Source of the DNA: Anodontia alba
Lineage: Eukaryota > Mollusca > Bivalvia > Lucinida > Lucinidae
Reading direction: 5' to 3'
DNA length: 64,000 nt
Assembly: GCA_964016985.1 (NCBI GenBank)
Contig: OZ024826.1
Span: 69,098,768 to 69,162,767, forward strand
The notes under the pieces are model-generated. The model was not told the origin of the DNA and did no database searches. It saw only the letters and a list, made by a program, of their open reading frames with translations. The position numbers were made by a program, and so were the translations under genes. Every line of letters starts with the position of its first letter. Positions within the stretch are counted from its first letter, which is position 1. Positions 24,575 to 36,032 of this stretch are shown piece by piece.

Positions 24575-25574
24575 AAAAAAAAAATGCTGCATGAAATTTT
24601 TTTGTAAACCTTTAACTTGTTTAATACTGATTTTATTTTTGTTCTTCAAGGGAGCCAAATCAGAAGAGTATTAAAAAAAAGAAAAAAAAAAAAAGAAAAA
24701 AAGAATTATGTATTCATAAAGAATTAATAATGGCAACCTTTCCTTGCAAATCTAATAAAAGAAGAAAAAAAAAATCAATATCTTGCCCATATGACCAAAA
24801 CTTTAGTTATTTGCAAAAAATATAACTATTATAAAATAAAATTTGCACACTATTACCTCTAAACAATATGCTGCGAAAAGTTTACAAAAACTTTCAAAGG
24901 GGCATAAATCTGCAAATATTTGGTGCACTGTAACCTCGAAATAATATGTGCTGTTCCACATCATCATGTAACTATTTATGAAGTTTCAGCTTGATCAGAT
25001 GTAAACTATAGAAGGATTTAGCCGGAAACAAAAAATTAATAGAAATTAATAGAAATTTTCAACGGGATTTAACTTTGCTAATATTTGGTGGACTGTAACC
25101 TTGAAACAATATGCGCTACTCCACATCATGGTCTAACTACAAAAAAATTTCAGCTTGATAGGATGTAAAATGTAGGAGGAGTTAACCGGAAATGAAAAGT
25201 TTACAGAAATTTTCTAAGGGGCATAACTCTGCAAACATTTGGTGGACTGTAACCTCGAAACAATATGCACTGCTCCACATCATGGTCTAACTATATATGA
25301 AGTTTCAGCTTGATTGGATGTAAAATGTAGGAGGAGTTAACCGGAAATGAAAAGTTTACAGAAATTTTCTAAGGGGCATAACTCTGCAAACATTTGGTGG
25401 ACTGTAACCCCAAAACAATATGCGCTGCGCCACATCATGGTCTAACTATATACCAAGTTTCAGCTTGATCGGATGTAAACTGTAGGAGGAGTTTGCCGGA
25501 AACGAAAAAGTTTACGGACGGACGGACGCCATACCCCGTAACATAATAAGTCCCGTTTTTCAAATGGGCATATA
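24575..25574 (+). mobile_element. Tandem-cored element C, 5'-truncated copy
   Basis: Collinear and very similar to 9245-10580: the poly-A boundary followed by ATGCTGC, the units with TTTGGTGGACTGTAACC, then the short ACGG run and the right end (here GGGCATATAA). Fewer core units than the full copy, and the CAAGAGCTCC head is absent. Confidence 0.75.
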
Positions 25575-26570
25575 AAAATAACATTCTGAACTTTAATTTT
25601 GTTTACAAGATTTTCTGAGCTTGGGAGGAAACTTCTTGAGCCACAGTATTTTGGCCTCAATACCTTTCAAACTGATTTTTTATGGCAAAACTGATTTTTT
25701 ATGTACATATGCATCTTTTACTGGATAGGAGGAAATTGAGAGCCAGGGTATCTTCACCCCTGGGGGGGCAAGCTGCCTAGGCCAGGGTATCTTACCCCTC
25801 CCACCTCAGCCTATCTGAAGAAAGATAGATAATAAAAAGTAATAGAAATATTCAAATGACCTGTTAAATGGGAAATTGTTTTAAAAAGGTATAATTAACA
25901 TTCTGAACTTTTAATTTTGTTTACAAGATTTTCTGAGCTTGGGGGGAAACTTCTTCAGCCACAGTTTTTGGCCCCAATCCCTTTCTGTAAAGTGAAAAAG
26001 TAGGTAAAAGCAGGTACTACTACCATTCTAATGTCTGTGCATTAGAATTTTAAGTTTAAAATGATTAAATAGCTTTTCAGATCGGAATTTGCCAAGTTTC
26101 CAGGGGTGGGGGGCAAGCTACCCAGGGCAGGGTATATTCACCCCCAGGGGGGCAAGCTGCCCAGGCCAGGTTATCTTATCCCCCACCCTAGCCTATCTGA
26201 AGAAAGATAAGTAATAAAAACTAATAGAAATATTCAAATGACCTGTTAAATGGGAAATTGTTTTAAAAAGATAAAAATAACATTCTGAACTTTTAATTTT
26301 GTTTACAAGATTTTCTGAGCTTGGGAGGAAACTTCTTGAGCCACAGTATTTTGGCCCCAATCCCTTCCCGTAAAGTGAAAAAATAGGTAAAAGCAGGTAC
26401 TACTACCATTCTAATGTCTGTGCATTAGAATTTTAAGTTTGAAATGATTAAATAGCTTTTCAGATCGGAGTTTGCCAAGTTTCCAGGGTGGGGGGCAAGC
26501 TGCCCAAGCCAGGGTATCTTCAACCCCAGGGGGGCAAGCTGCCCAGGCCAGTGTCTTTTTTTTTTTCCCC
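25575..26570 (+). repeat. Tandem array, about 320-380-bp units
   Basis: Three units start AACATTCTGAACTTT (about 25580, 25900 and 26280) and continue TTTACAAGATTTTCTGAGCT. Each is followed by GGGGGGCAAGCTGCCCAGGC-type text (25764, 26150, 26530). No element ends were identified. Confidence 0.65.
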
Positions 26571-26966
26571 AAATACGATTGTCGCTACCTTAATGTAACA
26601 TACGCACATGCCTATTCAAGGGAAGCAAATCCAATTCAACTTTGGTTTCCAAATGACAACATCCGACACTGATTTGGTGGAAAAACATGTGCGTATTTTG
26701 CATTGAGATAACTGTTTTTTCTGCCGATTTGGCTCCAAAGTTCAGGTGCGTACTACACAACCCAGCGTGCAATTTGCTTGTATGTTCGGTATATATATAT
26801 ACTGAGAGTTAATCATTTGTAGTGTAAATGTTTATATTACTGAATTTCTGCCATTGGTGTCAGATAACACAGTTAATAGCAACAAACCAATTATAATTGA
26901 TAATCGTTTATTTTCTTTGATCCGATGATCGATTATGAAAATCCAACCGATTCCCATCACTACAAT
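26571..26966. other. Unassigned sequence with CGATTATAATT-type motifs
   Basis: No gene. The stretch 26890-26966 carries AATTATAATTGATAATCG, GATCCGATGATCGATTATG and CCAACCGATTCCCATCACTA. Related words occur at 16085-16162. The right edge abuts the array at 26967 and may be the end of a hAT-like element (TAGTGATGGGAATCGG on the reverse strand), but no target duplication was found. Confidence 0.35.
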
Positions 26967-28486
26967 CCTTATTATCTGCAAGTATCATGAAGATTCAATA
27001 AAAAATTAAATCACTATTGTCTGGACAACATTTTCCAAAATCTACGAGGCCCTGAAGCATGGGTAACTCTCATGCCAATAGTGGAATGTGGACCAACTTG
27101 AACTTGTCCGAGATATTATGCATGTCCTCCTTATCTGTAAGTTTGATGAAGATTTGATCAAACTGATTCCCATCTCTACAATCCTTATTATCTGCAAGTA
27201 TGATGAAGATTCAATAAAAAATGAAATCGCTATTGTCTGGACAACATTTTCCAAAATCTATGAGCCCCTGAAGCATAGGTAACTCTCATGCCAATAGTGG
27301 AATGTGGACCAACTTAAACTTGTCCGAGATATTATGCCTGTCCTCCTTATCTGTAAGTTTGATGAAGAACATTTTTCCAATTGTATGTCTATGGGAGACT
27401 AAAGGGCAAGTAACTCTCATGTGCATAGTCAGATCTGCCTAAAAATGGAACTCGTCCAAGATTTTATGGTTGTCCTCATTACCTACAAGTCTGATGAAGA
27501 GCCAATCAAAAATTAAAAGGATTAGCTAACTCTCATGCCAATAGTCGGAAGTGGGCCAGAATCGAACATGTCCAAGATTTAATGCTTGTCCCTGTTATCT
27601 ATAAGTTTTATGAAGATTCAATCCAAAGGAAGTCACTATCGTCCAGACAACATGTTTCCCATTATATGTCTATGGGAGACTAAAGGGCAAGTAATTCTCA
27701 TATGAACAGTCCGATGTGCCCCAAAATCGAACTCATCCAAGATTTTATGGCTGTCCTCATTACCAGTGAGTCTGATGAAGATTTGATCAAAATTGAAACA
27801 ACTATCGTCTGAACAACATTTTCATAAATCTATGAGGCCCTCAAGAGTGGGTAACTCTCATGGCAAGTCAAAAGTGAGCCAAAACTTAACTTGTCTGAGA
27901 TTTTATGCTTGTCTCGTTATCTGCAAGTTTGATGGAGATTTGATCAAAAATGAAGTCGCTATCATCTAGACAATATTTTCCCCATTATATGTCTATTGGA
28001 GACTAAAGGGCAAGTAACTCTCCTGTGAATCATCCTATCTGCCTTAAAATTGAACTCGTCCAAGATTTTACGGCTGTCCTCATTACCTGCAAGTCTAATG
28101 AAGATTTGATCAAAAATGAAATCGCTATAGTCCGGACAACATTTTTTTTTTTGATTTGGGTTTTCACTTATATCGAGCCGATCGTTCATCAAAGGTGGGC
28201 GAAAACCGGAGAACCCGGAGAAAAACCACCTGACCATCCGTAAGCAGAACTTGGCTTTCCCACATGTGACCCGAGCGAGGCTCGAACCACAGCGGTGAGA
28301 AACCTAATGGATTAAGAGTCTTATCCACTAGGCTACGGGGGCCCGCTGGACAACATTTTCCAAGTTTACGGGCCCTCAAGGGCAGGTTAACTCTCGTGCC
28401 AAGTCCAAATTGGGCAAAAATCAAATTTTTTTTCGAGATTTTATAACTGTCCTCATTGCCTGCAAGTGTGATAAGGATCCAATAAA
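26967..28486 (+). repeat. Tandem array, continuation of the 15130 array
   Basis: Same units as 15130-16070 (AAGTTTGATGAAGAT, ATGTCTATGGGAGACTAAAG). It hosts a SINE at 28146-28347 and is interrupted at 28487 by element D4. Confidence 0.65.
28146..28347 (-). mobile_element. tRNA-derived SINE, family 2 (copy 1)
   Basis: Minus-strand SINE: tRNA-like head read from the right edge (A-box region TAGCCTAGTGGATAAG, B box GGTTCGAGCC), body, and an oligo-A tail (T run at the left edge). Perfect 12-bp target duplications GGACAACATTTT lie at 28134-28145 and 28348-28359. A longer copy is at 45025-45264; relative to it this copy lacks a short internal piece after GGGTTTT. The tRNA-like part is not a functional tRNA gene. 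Confidence 0.92.
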
Positions 28487-30320
28487 CAAGAGGCCCACGG
28501 GCCACGGTTCGCTCACCTGAGTGACATAGCCACTGCAGACATGCAGATGTTATGCAACATTTTTCCAATCCTATCATCGCAACTAATGAAAATATCATCA
28601 TTTGAGCAGTTCTTAGTTTTGAAGAAGAATATATGGGCCTGACAGTCAATGGAGCATGATCATTTGAATAAACTATCAATCACATTTCAACAGAAGGATC
28701 AATGTGAAATTTGGTGGAAATTGGCTAAGTGGTTTCTGAAGAATCATGATTTTATACATGTAGACAGCACAGTGGCAGGGAAATATTATAAATATAAACC
28801 AGATGATGGCCATCTTAGATTTCCAATCAGAACAATTTTAACTACTGTTGATCTACAAGTCACTTCGATACTTTCAATATAAATGTATATGGCCCATACA
28901 AATGCATGGGGAAGCAAATTTGACCTTGGAGGTAAAAAGGTCAAATGTCAACATAGAACCAACATTTTAGCAATTTTGGTAGATCTCCTGTCCCCCATAA
29001 TTTGTGCAAAGATTAGGACCCAGGGCTTATTTGGTTATGGAAAAGAAGATTTTTAAAGGTTTTTACCATATATGGGCATGGCAGCCATTTTGATCAATGG
29101 ACCATACCCATTTTAGCAATCTTTCATTCTCCTGCCCACGGAGGCTTCGCATGAAATTTGAGCAACACTGGCCCGGAGGCTTCAGAGGAAAAGCCATTTG
29201 AAATTATCAACATTTTTTCCATACAAATGTATGGGGCCCATACAAATGCATACAGAAGCAAACTTGACCTCGCCATTAAAAGGTTAAATGTCAATGTATG
29301 ACAATTATTTTAGCAACTTTGGTAGACCGCCCGTTCCAGATGATATAAGCAAAGATTCAGCCACAAGCCATCCTTGGTTTTGGAGAATAAGATTTTTAAA
29401 TGTTTTTTCCCATACAAATGCATAAAGGAAGCAAACTTGACCGTGCCGTAAAAAAGGTCAAATGTCAATGTATGACCATTATTTTAGCAACTTTGGTAGA
29501 TCCCCTGTCCCCGATGATTTATGCAAACATTCAGCCCCAAAGCATCCTCGGTTCTAGAGGAGAAGATTTTTAAAGGTTTTTACCATATATGGGCATGGCT
29601 GCCATCTTGGTCAACGAACTGTGACCATTTTAGCAATCTTTTGTTCCCCCTACCTAAGGAGGCTCCATATGAAATTTGAGCAAAATTGGCCCAGAGGCTC
29701 CAGAGGAGAAGTTGTTTGAAATTCTGAACATTTTTCCCATACAAATGCACAAGGAAGCAAAATTGACCTTACCGTAAAAAGGTCAAATGTCAATGTACGA
29801 CCATTATTTTAGCAATTTTGGTAGCCCTCCTATTCCTAAAGATATATGCAAAGATTCAGCCATAAGGCATGCTCGGTTTTGGAGAAGAAGATTTTTAAAG
29901 GTTTTTCCCATACAAATGCATAGGGAAGCAAACTTGACCTTGCCGTAAAAAGGTCAAACGTCAACGTACGACAATTCTTTTAGCAATTTTGGTAGACCTC
30001 CCGTCCCCGATGATTCCTGCAAAGGTTCAGCCCCAAGGCATTCTCGGTTCTGGAGGAGAAGATTTTTAAAGGTTTTTACCATATATGGGCGTGGCGGCCA
30101 CCTTGGTCAACGGACCTCGACCATTTTAGCAATTTTTCGTTCCCCCACCCTAAGGAGGCTCCATATGAAATCTGAGCAAAACTGGCTCAGCGGCTTCAGA
30201 GGAGAAGTCGTTTGAAAATGTTAACGGACGGACGCACGGACGGACGCATGGACGGACGGACGGACGACGGACGAAAAGTGATCACAATAGCTCATCCTGA
30301 GCAGAGCTCAGGTGAGCTAA
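28487..30320 (+). mobile_element. Tandem-cored element D4, complete
   Basis: Head CAAGAGGCCCACGGGCC, then CGCTCACCTGAG, nearly identical to D3. Tail AGCTCAGGTGAGCTAA at 30305-30320 after an (ACGG)n run (30224-30262). The core differs completely from D3: about four units with CATACAAATGCAT..GGAAGC, TTTTGGTAGACC and GAAGATTTTTAAAGGTTTTT. Deleting it rejoins CAATAAA and AAATAAAGTGGC to match array units elsewhere (compare about 27212) with no target duplication. Confidence 0.8.
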
Positions 30321-30911
30321 AAATAAAGTGGCTAGCACCCAGACATTTTCTACATTATATGTCTATGGGACCTTTTGGTTGCCGTGGAAACCAGAGTTCA
30401 GATCTGCCCTCAAACCTAATAGTCAATCCCTCACCCCAATGATGGTACCTATGTTTGTTTGTATTGAGGTTTTACGGCCCAGTCAACCCAATGGGGTCAT
30501 GTGGAGCGCGGTCAGTTTACCTAACCACACGTTTACTGGGCAGGCTTAGTCCTCTAAGCGGTTAACCAGTATTGTGCACATTCTTTCGCCAGAAACTGAT
30601 AAGTGCCCTTCTTGAAACAGCGGAAGGGAGAGAATGACCGTAGAAAATATTTCATGATCAATCTCCACGAAAGAATGTTGCCGACCTCGGCGGGGGTTGA
30701 AACCGAGACCTCCTGGTCTCCAGTCGGACGGCGCATCCAACTGAGCCACCGAGGCCAGCATGGTACCTGTGAAATTTGATCAAGACTGGCCAATTTGCCT
30801 TGGGGATATTCTTGTTGGAAAGTGTGGATGCAAGGATGGATGCACGGACAGATAACAGAGCCATGCTATACTATAAGCTCACCTTGTGAGCCTTCGGCTC
30901 AGGTGAGCTAA
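30321..30911 (+). mobile_element. Remainder and right end of the outer D-type element
   Basis: The host array of D4 resumes at 30321, is interrupted by a SINE (30451-30759), and ends with the hairpin GAGCCTTCGGCTC and AGGTGAGCTAA at 30911. This end is an ordinary counterpart of the quasi-palindrome at 24488. Confidence 0.6.
30451..30759 (-). mobile_element. tRNA-derived SINE, family 3
   Basis: Minus-strand SINE. The head from the right edge has A-box text TGGCTCAGTTGG and a B-box-like GGTTTCAACC, then a roughly 200-bp body. A 9-bp target duplication ATGGTACCT lies at 30442-30450 and 30760-30768. An old fragment of the same family lies at 4425-4590. Confidence 0.88.
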
Positions 30912-31599
30912 TAAATACATTAATATTTCTGGCATTTTTACAGTCCTAAAAGCATAAAGTTAAGAGTAGCTTACAGGCCAAATTGTTTACATGTAGCCTA
31001 AATAGATATTTTGGTAGAAGGTTTAACCCACAAAAAATAATTCTCTCCTGCTGCTATATATGTGTACAGTCACAAGAAGTTAGAAGCTGACTGAATTAGT
31101 TAGAAACATAATACAACAACATAACAGAATTTACAAAGATTGGGGGAAAAATCTAAATTGCAGTTAAATATTCTTCTGAGATACAGCTCTAAATATTCTG
31201 TGCATTTTCTTATGTCCATATATACTACATTGAGCATATAGAGAAAATCAGCCCAACCCCTAGCTTAAAGACAAAATAACTTCATAGCCTATACATTAAG
31301 TGTTCAATCATACATCAAAGAAGACCTCTAATCAGGTCATTAATACTCCAAATAACTGATAGTGGCTGGGGACAATAAAAGGTAACTGTGGAAAATGACC
31401 TGTTTGTCAGGGTGGAAGGTAGCTGAAACAGACTGAGAGCTATAGATAATGCTTCTATTTTTCGATAAAAAGTATTTTCTTATTTCTCCACAAAACTGTA
31501 TTTTGCAGTACCCATTAAAAGCAAACACTTCTTCCTATGACTACACTAGCCACAGCATGTTATTTGTGGACAAAATTATTTAACACACCTAGACCTTAA
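30912..31599. other. No gene recognised
   Basis: AT-rich, without long frames, element ends or exon-like segments that I can support. It could be intron of the minus-strand beta-galactosidase gene, whose next exon downstream was not found. Confidence 0.4.
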
Positions 31600-32130
31600 G
31601 GCGACTAACCCTGGCAAATTTTGAGAAAAGTCCCTCAATGAAGTCAGAGGAGAGATGATCAAGATCAAGTTCTCAACACACATTAGCAATGGCAATTTTC
31701 AGTCTTCAAGATGGCCGCAATTCCTCAGATTTTTTTTTGTTTTTTTTGGCATACTGAAATGAATTTCATTTAGACACAAGTAAAGCTGGTGGGATTCATC
31801 AAAATTTCTTCCAAAGTGCCAGAGGAGATGTGACAATGAATAAATCAAACATGGCAGCCATCTTAATCAACAGACCAGAAACCAGAACCATTTTGACTCT
31901 AAGGAGAACATCCCATGCAAGTTTTGAGAAATACACACCTATGCCCCCTCCCCACACATTCCTCTCCCACCCCAACCCACATCCCCCCACCCCTGTGGTC
32001 TCTGAGGCAATAACAAACAAAACATTTACAGCCAGAAGGACAGCAGACACATTCAACACACAGATGGACAGGCATCAAGAGGGCATTCTCAACAGAAATA
32101 TCTCTGTGGACTTTGTCCAGTAGAGCTGAA
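31600..32130. repeat. Remnant of tandem-cored repeat sequence
   Basis: Phrases such as AAGTCAGAGGAGAGATGAT, CAAGATGGCCGCAATT and ATGGCAGCCATCTTAATCAA resemble the cores of the D family. A short run rich in CCCCACCC (31940-31995) gives a proline-rich chance frame. No ends identified. Confidence 0.4.
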
Positions 32131-32247
32131 AAATTCACCTACATCCCTAAGCACCTATTCTGGGTAGGGCTGAATAAAGGGAAATGATATTTTATAAGGT
32201 TGGTTTGTTTTGCAGCATTTATGACAAGATTGTTTCAGTACACTTAC

Positions 32248-32398
32248 ATATTCCCATTCTGCGCAGATGTATGGGCCAGGTCTGAGTATTACAGACAGGT
32301 TGTAACTCTGAGCTATCTCAAGAAACTGAGATATATTTTGCTGACCAGTGAAATTATACTCTCCACGAGATGGTTCATGTAAATTCCAAGGCACATAA
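32248..32398 (-). CDS. Internal exon of a GH35 beta-galactosidase
   Basis: On the minus strand a pyrimidine-rich acceptor (TTTATTTTCAG, ending at 32399) opens a 151-base exon that closes at a donor GTAAGT (intron starts at 32247). After one leading base it encodes 50 residues of the family-35 catalytic barrel: a VPWNLHEP block, then GEYNFTG, a helix, and [14 protein letters not shown]. The [10 protein letters not shown] segment is the highly conserved part just before the acid/base Glu region. The enzyme removes terminal galactose from glycans, in the lysosome for GLB1, or secreted for GLB1-like paralogues; one exon cannot tell these apart. The downstream exon would begin with the usual GG-L/F-P-x-W block. 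I found neither neighbouring exon in this window, so the introns are long and full of mobile elements, or this is an isolated duplicate. Confidence 0.85.
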
Positions 32399-32456
32399 CT
32401 GAAAATAAACAATACATAGTATTAACCTAGTTTAACCTTTATTTCTCTCTCTGCAA

Positions 32457-32550
32457 TCAGCAGACAACAAATTGATAACATTTTTTATTGGTCCAAAACA
32501 TAAAGTCCAATTAACACTTCATGCAAAAATGTCAAACAACTGTTTTCCAG
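32457..32550. repeat. Palindromic MITE, half copy
   Basis: TCAGCAGACAACAAATTGAT at the left edge, then ACTTCATGCAAAAATGTCAA and CTGTTTTCCAG: the outer end and one arm of the family seen at 5704-5853, without the mirrored half. Confidence 0.6.
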
Positions 32551-32558
32551 AAAAAAAT

Positions 32559-32866
32559 GAAGTTTTTTAAAGTAAAACGTATTTTAACAAGCAATACTTA
32601 ACCTATAGATAATGTGCTAATCTATTCTGTTTTCACACCTTCCACAGAAAAAATGACTGTTCAGTCGTAAAGAGTCTTAATCCAGAAGGCCCCTTAGGCA
32701 GTCACCTGTGTGACGTCACTCTTCCTACTCTTTTGATCACCTGTCAGTTTCTTTGATGATAGAGACCCTAAAAGTAGATCTAAGCGGGGATAGGGAGGGG
32801 CTTTGTCTTATCTATAGGTTAAGTATTGTTTGTTAAAATACGTTTTACTTTTAAAAACTTCATTTT
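32559..32866. repeat. Inverted repeat, two arms of about 55 bp
   Basis: The left arm (32559-32614: AAAGTAAAACGTATTTTAAC and following, to AACCTATAGATAA) is almost perfectly complementary to 32811-32866 (TTATCTATAGGTTAAGTATT and following). The loop is about 195 bases. A further direct copy of CCTATAGATAATGTGCTA follows at 32885. It sits at the left border of the hairpin-dense segment. Confidence 0.85.
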
Positions 32867-32879
32867 AACTGCACAATAC

Positions 32880-35123
32880 ATTAACCTATAGATAATGTGC
32901 TAGAATTTGCAGATTAGGTAGGAAGGAGCTCCCTATCCTAACACGAAATAATTAGATCCCTCCACTTCTGGATTAAGGCTCTGGAAACTCTTGGAATAAG
33001 GTCATTCTTGATATAAATCCTTAGAATGAGCCAATTCCAAACATTAATAACATATCTTTAAGGTGTTAATACCTTATATGTTAATAGTAGACTCTGGAGG
33101 CTACCAGTTTCTCAAGCCTCAGAGGCCCCACCTTTTTTTCTTTTTGGGTAACGACAGATGATCCCAAAAAGAATATTGAGTCACTGAGACATAAAGGTGC
33201 TCAGAAAGATAGCTGTCTATCTTTAAGAGACAAATATAAAATAAGGAAATGTCTTCTCGTATAAGTTTCCTGTAGAAAACCTACATATCTGGAAGTTAAA
33301 TTATAAATCCTAGAAATGTAATGATTATCCAAGTTATTAAATAGTCTAAACTATTTATAAATATGAAATAATTGGAACCTCGTTAATTAGACCGATTTAA
33401 CTGTTGCCAATAACCAGTTCATAATACTTAAACAATGGTAAGACTTTGTAATTATTCCTTTGCATTTCGAGCTAAACAGGAATAATAATAATAACCTGGG
33501 TAAATGGACTAATCTAATTTTTGCCGAATACCCAGTTTATCCATCAATGATAGCGAACATATGATTGATAATTTTATATATCTTATCTCTTGCCAGTCAG
33601 ACTGTGATAACGAATCTTAGTCAGGGCAATCGATATTAGAAAGATATTGTCTATTTCTTCATATAAAGATGGACAACCTGAATAAATTTTTAACACTAAA
33701 CTTCTACCAGAGGTAGAACGTTTGTATCTTTGGTAAAGTTAATAAAAACGCAAGACTGCTAACATCATAGCCTAGAGTTTGGCAGCTGTAAAATTTCTAA
33801 TAAGAAGAAAGGCTGATAACCTAGCATACTGTATAACAGCCTCCTTTCTTAAAAGATCTTACAAAATTGATAAAAGCTCTAGCTAATTTAAGAGAACTGG
33901 CTAGAATCGAATCTGTTACCAGATCTAGATATTTTTAGTCAAAATTAGAAGGTATGTTGGTAATTTGAGTACGACGGAAAGAGAAGCCAATACCGATTCA
34001 ACCTTCTTCTATGACATAATTACAATATAGTAAATTCTGACTCCAGTAATGCTAAAACTTCCTCCATGAGAGGAGAATTAGGGAGTTTTATTATGCAAAC
34101 TTCTACTAACCATAGTAGAGTTATAAGTATACCGGACGAGTCAAACTGCTATTAATTTTAATATCTCTGATAACCAAAGGCGAAGAGGTTCAGAGACATA
34201 ATTAACTATTCTGCACATATATATCTGGAATAGTGAGAATAGATGATATTATCATTTATAATATATAAATGATAGCAAGATATTCGTGTTATGGATAATT
34301 CGTTTGTCGTAACTAATTTATCCAAGGTGGATAGAAATTTGGTTTATGATATATCACTTTATAATAATCTATAAGATGTTCCAGTTTATGGATGAATCAT
34401 TTAATGTGACAGAAAGATTATCCAAGGAAACTGGTTATAAGTATAATATAAATGTAATGATTGTATATATGATAAACAATCCATTTGTTATATATATAGA
34501 AATTAGTCTTGAATATTTAAGTGGTTTTAAGACAAATTTCTTTATAGTTGAAAAACTTCATGAAATATAACTATTTTTGGAGACTTAATTGCATTTCAGG
34601 AAGAAAAGGGTACTCCCATGTTTCTATGCGTAGGCTGGGAGACTTATATTATAACCCAGTTGTGTTATCAATTCTTAACACAAGGTTGAAGATGTATTGT
34701 ATGGCTTTTTTATTCGCCAAATTCTATGCCATACTTGTTTAAAGATAGATGAAGATTACTCTTCTATCCGAAATTAAGAATGGAAACTCATTATTCCTCT
34801 GTTCGAAGATAGAAATGAGTTCTTTATCGATAATGATTGTATCAATGAAAATACAATATTTATTGGAACCTAATGGATGTATGCTCCCTAAACTGAGCAA
34901 TAGGAGTATATCCACTGACATAAACTGGAAGTTTGTCACTACTATGATTTGACAATCCCAGTAACATATGCAAGGTTCCCGAGTGACTAATCAGACCTAA
35001 TTGATTCGAATTACTTAAATTAGTTCAATGCATTAATGTATCAACAAGATTTTAAAACCTATACAACGAACGTAAATAGGTCAAGATCTAAATGTAGAAA
35101 TCAACTCTGAACTTAAAATGACT
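32880..35123. other. Hairpin-dense segment, left block
   Basis: No gene and no known repeat recognised, but nearly every 40-60 bases form an imperfect inverted repeat. Examples: a near-palindrome at 32914-32941; arms at 33043-33055 and 33076-33085 (ATTAATAACATAT/ATATGTTAAT); CTCTGGAGGCT/AGCCTCAGAG at 33092-33102 and 33115-33124; the perfect 11-mer TTCTTTTTGGG/CCCAAAAAGAA at 33138-33148 and 33163-33173; AAAGATAG/CTATCTTT near 33210-33230; TTCTACC/GGTAGAA near 33703; AACTCATT/AATGAGTT at 34785-34792 and 34814-34821. The pattern resumes after the Copia insertion at 44706. It could be a structured RNA, a hairpin-RNA locus or an unfamiliar element. Confidence 0.7.
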
Positions 35124-35128
35124 GATGA

Positions 35129-35343
35129 TGTTAATTTCATGTATATTGCTATTCTTCCTAAGTTAGGTAACTCTTCTGTTTAATTAATTTACTCTTCATT
35201 AGGAAACAACATTAAGTGATGTCATGTGACGTTATGACATCACAAATGGAACCATGGCAACATGACGTTAAGTAATTACCTTTGGCAACCATTGTGTACA
35301 GTAAATAAAGTGTGTTACTTTTAATTAGAGTTAGCTTTTATCA
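35129..35343 (+). repeat. Copia 5' LTR
   Basis: Begins TG and ends CA. Three TGACGTCA-like boxes lie in tandem (35217-35241: TGATGTCA, TGACGTTA, TGACATCA), each carrying a CpG-type transition relative to the 3' LTR. AATAAAG near 35302 is a possible TATA or poly-A motif. Confidence 0.95.
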
Positions 35344-35345
35344 AG

Positions 35346-35360
35346 TGGTAGCAGAGGGGT
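35346..35360 (+). other. Primer-binding site, initiator Met-tRNA
   Basis: TGGTAGCAGAGG starts two bases after the LTR and matches the complement of the eukaryotic initiator tRNA-Met 3' end over 12 bases. Confidence 0.85.
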
Positions 35361-36032
35361 AGGACAGGACTCTTAAACAGTGGAGACTTGCTGAAACTGG
35401 TGCTAGATCTGACAGTTTGTATTTATTCTTGATTTTTGTGGAAAAGTCAACATGACAACAAGAATAAATCCACCAACCTTCAACAAGGCAAAGACATATG
35501 AGAGGTTCAGGCAAGAGTTATTAGCATGGACAGAGATTACAGATCTCAGTAAGGACAAACAAGGTATTGCAATTGCTTTGTCACTCCCAGATGATGATGA
35601 ATCACAAATTAGAGAAAAAGTTTTTGATCAGATTGCAATTGATGATTTAAAAAATAATGATGGATTAACAGTTTTGATAAATTTTTTGGATGAACATTTA
35701 GCCAAAGATGACCTCACTGACAGTTTAGAAAAATTTGTTGACGATCTTTATAGAACTGATGGACAGTCTGTGACGGAATACATAGCCATATTTGACTCTA
35801 AGTACAAGAAAATTGAAAAGAAAATCAAAGGACTGATAGTCCTAAGAGTCTGCTAGCTTGTAAAGTATTGATGGAGTGCTGTGTATCTTCTATGCAAACA
35901 CAATACATGCAAAGAAGATAGGTGGCATTCCAATGCTACCAATACTACACCATAAGATGGAGCTCTATGGAATATATCAAGCATCTGGGCATTGTACTTC
36001 CTGAAAAGAAGACTTTCTTTAAAAACTCTATC

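Noticed and set aside
16070..26966. A single 10.9-kb hAT element with TAGTG ends
   Set aside because: The right edge looks hAT-like (TAGTGATGGG on the reverse strand), but the left edge diverges after TAGTG, the 8-base flanks do not match and no transposase is inside.
8240..30759. tRNA genes at the SINE heads
   Set aside because: A and B box matches are present, but the heads lie inside elements with tails and target duplications, and the cloverleaf is not preserved. They are SINE promoters, not tRNA genes.
31830..32123. 97-codon frame with a proline-rich stretch
   Set aside because: Lies in repeat-derived sequence, has no splice or domain support, and the proline run comes from a CCCCACCC simple-sequence stretch.
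32155..32412. 85-codon minus-strand frame taken as a small protein
   Set aside because: Only 32248-32398 has beta-galactosidase similarity, and it is bounded by consensus splice sites. The rest of the frame is intron read-through.
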